This document shows positions 5,116 through 6,517 of a stretch of DNA of 6,517 nt, piece after piece; position 1 is the stretch's first letter; each line of letters begins with the position of its first letter. Source of the DNA: JANRKG01 sp033763635. Its GTDB lineage: Bacteria > Cyanobacteriota > Cyanobacteriia > GCF-001939115. A program made the position numbers and the translations under genes. The notes under the pieces were generated by a model. That model did no database searches. It had not been told where the DNA came from and saw nothing but the letters and a program-made list of their open reading frames with translations. Location of the stretch: NCBI GenBank assembly GCA_033763635.1, contig JANRKG010000225.1, positions 1 through 6,517 of the forward strand, written 5' to 3'.

Positions 5116-5778
5116 ACTTGTCAATCTCCGCTGTGCTGCGATTGACTTGGAAGGGAATTCTCCGCCCCATAGATGAATCAAGGGGCTACCGAATTCCCCT
5201 CCAAACCTCCCCTTTGCGGTGTTGATCGTTTGCTGTTGCTGCAATGCCTGGGTCTGCTGTTGCTGCAAACTGTTGATGGTGCAGATTGTCTGGGCTGCCT
5301 GGAGCAATTCCGTGCGATCGTTGAGGTCAGAAGGATCGCATAGCTGGAATTTGCTCATTGCTTGTTGAGCCATTGCCAACAAATGACCTAATGCATCCGC
5401 GTCCAGTTGCACCGGGCTAACACCTTGTTCTTGTGCTGGCATTGCTTTATCGTGGTTGCCCCAATCTGCTTTCCAAGCCCAGTCCAAGAAGATGGTTAGC
5501 GTGGCCTGTTCTAGGGTAAACCAGGCGGATTCGCAGATAACTTCTCGGAGCCAGCAAGCCTTGAATTGTACAGAAGCTGGGCTGGTTTGGTTGGCTTCCT
5601 TAACCCAGATTTCGATCGAGCAATCCGGGTCATCAGGCAGCAATAGCAGAATATCCCCTCCGCACAAGCTGGAGTTACGAGGGAATCGATAAACAAGAAC
5701 TCCCGTGTCAAGGTCGCTCGTGTCGTGAGCAACTTCGACGATCGGAAGTTGGTGGATGAGGTTGATTAACAGGTTCAT
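4981..5778 (-). CDS. 5' part of gene X, split by the IS; reads on into the element as a chimeric frame
   Basis: From the ATG at 5778, 200 codons (to 5179) appear native, ending near SPL. The next 65 codons (to the TAA at 4981) are element sequence, mostly antisense to tnpA. The native part begins MNLLINLIHQLPIVEVAHDT, has probable beta strands (GVLVYRFP, GDILLLLPDDPD, SIEIWVKEA), a Trp-rich segment (IFLDWAWKADW) and a helical, Gln-rich tail (LQQQQTQALQQQQ). Upstream in-frame ATG 5889 is less likely: the extra 37 codons cover the rnhA end and a HIP1 site and look non-coding. No clear ribosome binding site is seen for 5778. I infer that its C-terminal half is the frame at 3068-2633. Function is unknown. 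Its position after rnhA and before a zinc-ribbon gene suggests a co-transcribed group. Confidence 0.6.
   Translation of the reverse strand: MNLLINLIHQLPIVEVAHDTSDLDTGVLVYRFPRNSSLCGGDILLLLPDDPDCSIEIWVKEANQTSPASVQFKACWLREVICESAWFTLEQATLTIFLDWAWKADWGNHDKAMPAQEQGVSPVQLDADALGHLLAMAQQAMSKFQLCDPSDLNDRTELLQAAQTICTINSLQQQQTQALQQQQTINTAKGRFGGEFGSPLIHLWGGEFPSKSIAAQRRLTSSIILLVFDVLLDDAKRCATTGRHKITVRPKCWNPTFQPGEFLTQ
5120..5146. other. Stem-loop after tnpA: left-end hairpin or terminator
   Basis: GTCAATC (5120-5126) and GATTGAC (5140-5146) form a perfect 7-bp stem with a 13-nt loop that can pair further inside (CGC/GCG). It starts 5 nt after the tnpA stop. It is a candidate for the left-end TnpA-recognised hairpin, lying 30 nt inside the proposed end at 5176, which is rather far. 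No T-run follows, so termination is less likely. Confidence 0.45.
5149..5202. repeat. Long imperfect palindrome spanning the proposed IS left end
   Basis: GGAAGGGAATTC (5149-5160) pairs with GAATTCCCCTCC (5191-5202) with one mismatch. Inside it GCCCC (5164-5168) pairs with GGGGC (5182-5186), leaving a 13-nt loop at 5169-5181 that contains the TTGAT target on the minus strand. It reads on the minus strand as part of the gene X frame (GGEFGSPLIHLWGGEF). It may be an IS-end structure or a dispersed cyanobacterial palindrome. Its nature is not settled. Confidence 0.6.
5231..5268 (-). repeat. 14-bp direct repeat coding a Gln-rich segment
   Basis: TGCTGTTGCTGCAA occurs at 5231-5244 and 5255-5268, a 24-bp (8-codon) period. 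On the minus strand the two copies encode LQQQQ blocks at residues 171-183 of gene X. A small in-frame tandem duplication is a likely origin. Confidence 0.7.
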
Positions 5779-5872
5779 TGCAGTGTGTTGCAGTCGTGGT
5801 TGTCTTGTTTCCCTGCGATCGCAGCACGAGAAGCCACCAGGCCCAGGAGATCGCTGAGCCTGATCGTGAATC

Positions 5873-6517
5873 TTAGCCCAGCAATGCATTGAGTTGATCT
5901 TCGACTCCCCATTCTTGAGCGATCGCCCTGGCTTCAGCGGGATTCTTTGCTGCCCTTTGCTTATTGGCCTTGCCTCTCATGAAAGTACTGGTTTCGTTCC
6001 AATCGTAGAAGACATGAAGCACTTGATCCCTCAGGGTCAGCACCAGATAGATCTTGCCCCCTGCCTTGGGCTTGGCAGTAGAAGCGATCGCAACCTGCTT
6101 TGGAGAGCCATCGGCTGCAAGATCCCGTTGCCGGACTGCTTCTGCATCAGCCAGGATATTCAGCTTCTGGTCATCGGTTGCACCTTTGCTATGGCCCTTG
6201 ACCTTGGTGAACTCAACCAATCGGCCTTTGAGTAGTGCCAGAATTGCCTTAATTAAATCCTGGTTCTCGACGGGCTTTCCTTCCGTCGTTACCCAACCCC
6301 TTCGTTGCCATCCCGATGCCCACTTGGTCAGAGCATCAATGCAATAGCTACTGTCACTGACAATACGAACGGCTCCCGGCACCTGCTGTAGAGCAACTAG
6401 GATGGCAGTCAGTTCCATGCGGTTGTTGGTGGTTGCAGGATCATGACCTCCCAGCGTTTGGTACTGTCCTGGTGAGGTTTCGATGATAACCCCATATCCA
6501 CCAGGTCCAGGATTTCC
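5873..6517 (-). CDS. rnhA: Ribonuclease HI, N-terminus outside the window, with C-terminal extension
   Basis: RNase HI cuts the RNA strand of RNA-DNA hybrids. The frame is open to the right edge; the first visible residues are GNPGPGGYGVIIE, which in RNase HI follow the first catalytic Asp by a few residues, so only about 10-15 residues are missing. In visible numbering (1 at the edge) Glu35 (TTNNRMELTA), Asp55 (VSDSSYCIDAL), His109 (VKGHSKG) and Asp124 (NILADAEA) match E. coli Glu48, Asp70, His124 and Asp134. The Trp-rich handle region (KWASGWQRRGWV) is present. After about residue 140 there is a ~75-residue extension (KIYLVLTLRDQVLHVFYDW...NPAEARAIAQEWG) not found in the E. coli enzyme; its pattern loosely recalls viroplasmin-type hybrid-binding domains. 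Two HIP1 sites lie inside. It leads the minus-strand group, followed 94 nt later by gene X. Confidence 0.93.
   Translation of the reverse strand, partial: GNPGPGGYGVIIETSPGQYQTLGGHDPATTNNRMELTAILVALQQVPGAVRIVSDSSYCIDALTKWASGWQRRGWVTTEGKPVENQDLIKAILALLKGRLVEFTKVKGHSKGATDDQKLNILADAEAVRQRDLAADGSPKQVAIASTAKPKAGGKIYLVLTLRDQVLHVFYDWNETSTFMRGKANKQRAAKNPAEARAIAQEWGVEDQLNALLG

Larger units (their letters stand above)
3069..5176. mobile_element. IS605-type insertion sequence (IS200/IS605 family), divergent tnpA and tnpB
   Basis: The element has a Y1 HUH transposase gene (plus) and a tnpB gene (minus) transcribed away from each other, the IS605 layout. The transposed top strand is the minus strand. The right end carries a hairpin with one bulged T (3077-3099), a GAAT just 5' of it and TCAA at 3072-3069, matching the guide and cleavage-site arrangement known for IS608. 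The left end is placed after TTGAT (5181-5177 on the minus strand), the target used by ISDra2-like elements. No target-site duplication is expected for this family. With these ends, excision restores an open frame through the host gene. The length is 2108 bp, usual for two-gene members. The right end is well supported; the left end is less certain because a palindrome spans it. Confidence 0.75.

Noticed and set aside
5221..5268. CRISPR-like or microsatellite array
   Set aside because: There are only two copies of a 14-bp unit, within a Gln-rich coding segment and with an 8-codon period. It is better explained as a small coding duplication.
5779..5889. Upstream ATG 5889 as the start of gene X
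   Set aside because: It would overlap the rnhA stop and translate a spacer with a HIP1 site. The residues look unlike the rest of the protein, so 5778 is preferred.

Overview
The window looks like cyanobacterial DNA. The palindrome GCGATCGC (HIP1, typical of many cyanobacterial genomes) occurs five times, at 318, 2524, 5815, 5919 and 6084. The IS605-type element here has a TnpB whose C-terminus and right-end hairpin resemble cyanobacterial relatives. The gene mix is an RNase HI, a transposon and several small unassigned proteins. This suggests an accessory region, such as a plasmid or genomic island, although no replication or phage structural gene is visible.

Left part (1-1881). A reading frame on the minus strand runs off the left edge (285 to 1). 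Divergent from it are three plus-strand genes: 410-991, 1077-1550 and 1447-1881. The first two are each preceded by closely related ~44-bp elements (348-390 and 1019-1062) placed 14-19 nt before the start codon, which suggests shared control. The second and third genes overlap by 104 nt in different frames. The third has a good ribosome binding site inside the second. No function is recognised for these genes. A stem-loop at 1892-1916 separates them from the convergent minus-strand group.

Right part (6517 down to 1929, minus strand). This appears to be one co-directional group: RNase HI (rnhA-like, N-terminus outside the window), an unassigned gene X, and an acidic zinc-ribbon protein joined to X by an ATGA stop/start overlap. 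Gene X is apparently split by a 2.1-kb IS605-type element (about 3069-5176) carrying divergent tnpA and tnpB, both with intact catalytic residues. If the element is removed from after TTGAT at its left end to after TCAA at its right end, the two halves of X join in frame into one 345-codon gene (5778-5177 plus 3068-2633). The right-end hairpin has a single bulged T and the GAAT/TCAA pair of sites, as in IS608-like elements.

The most informative points are the in-frame reconstruction of the split gene, the prediction that the TnpB guide RNA targets the restored empty site, and the paired upstream elements of the two left-hand genes. A complication is a long palindrome (5149-5202) that spans the proposed left-end junction, so that boundary is less certain than the right end. 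No clearly new defence or metabolic system could be demonstrated from the sequence alone.
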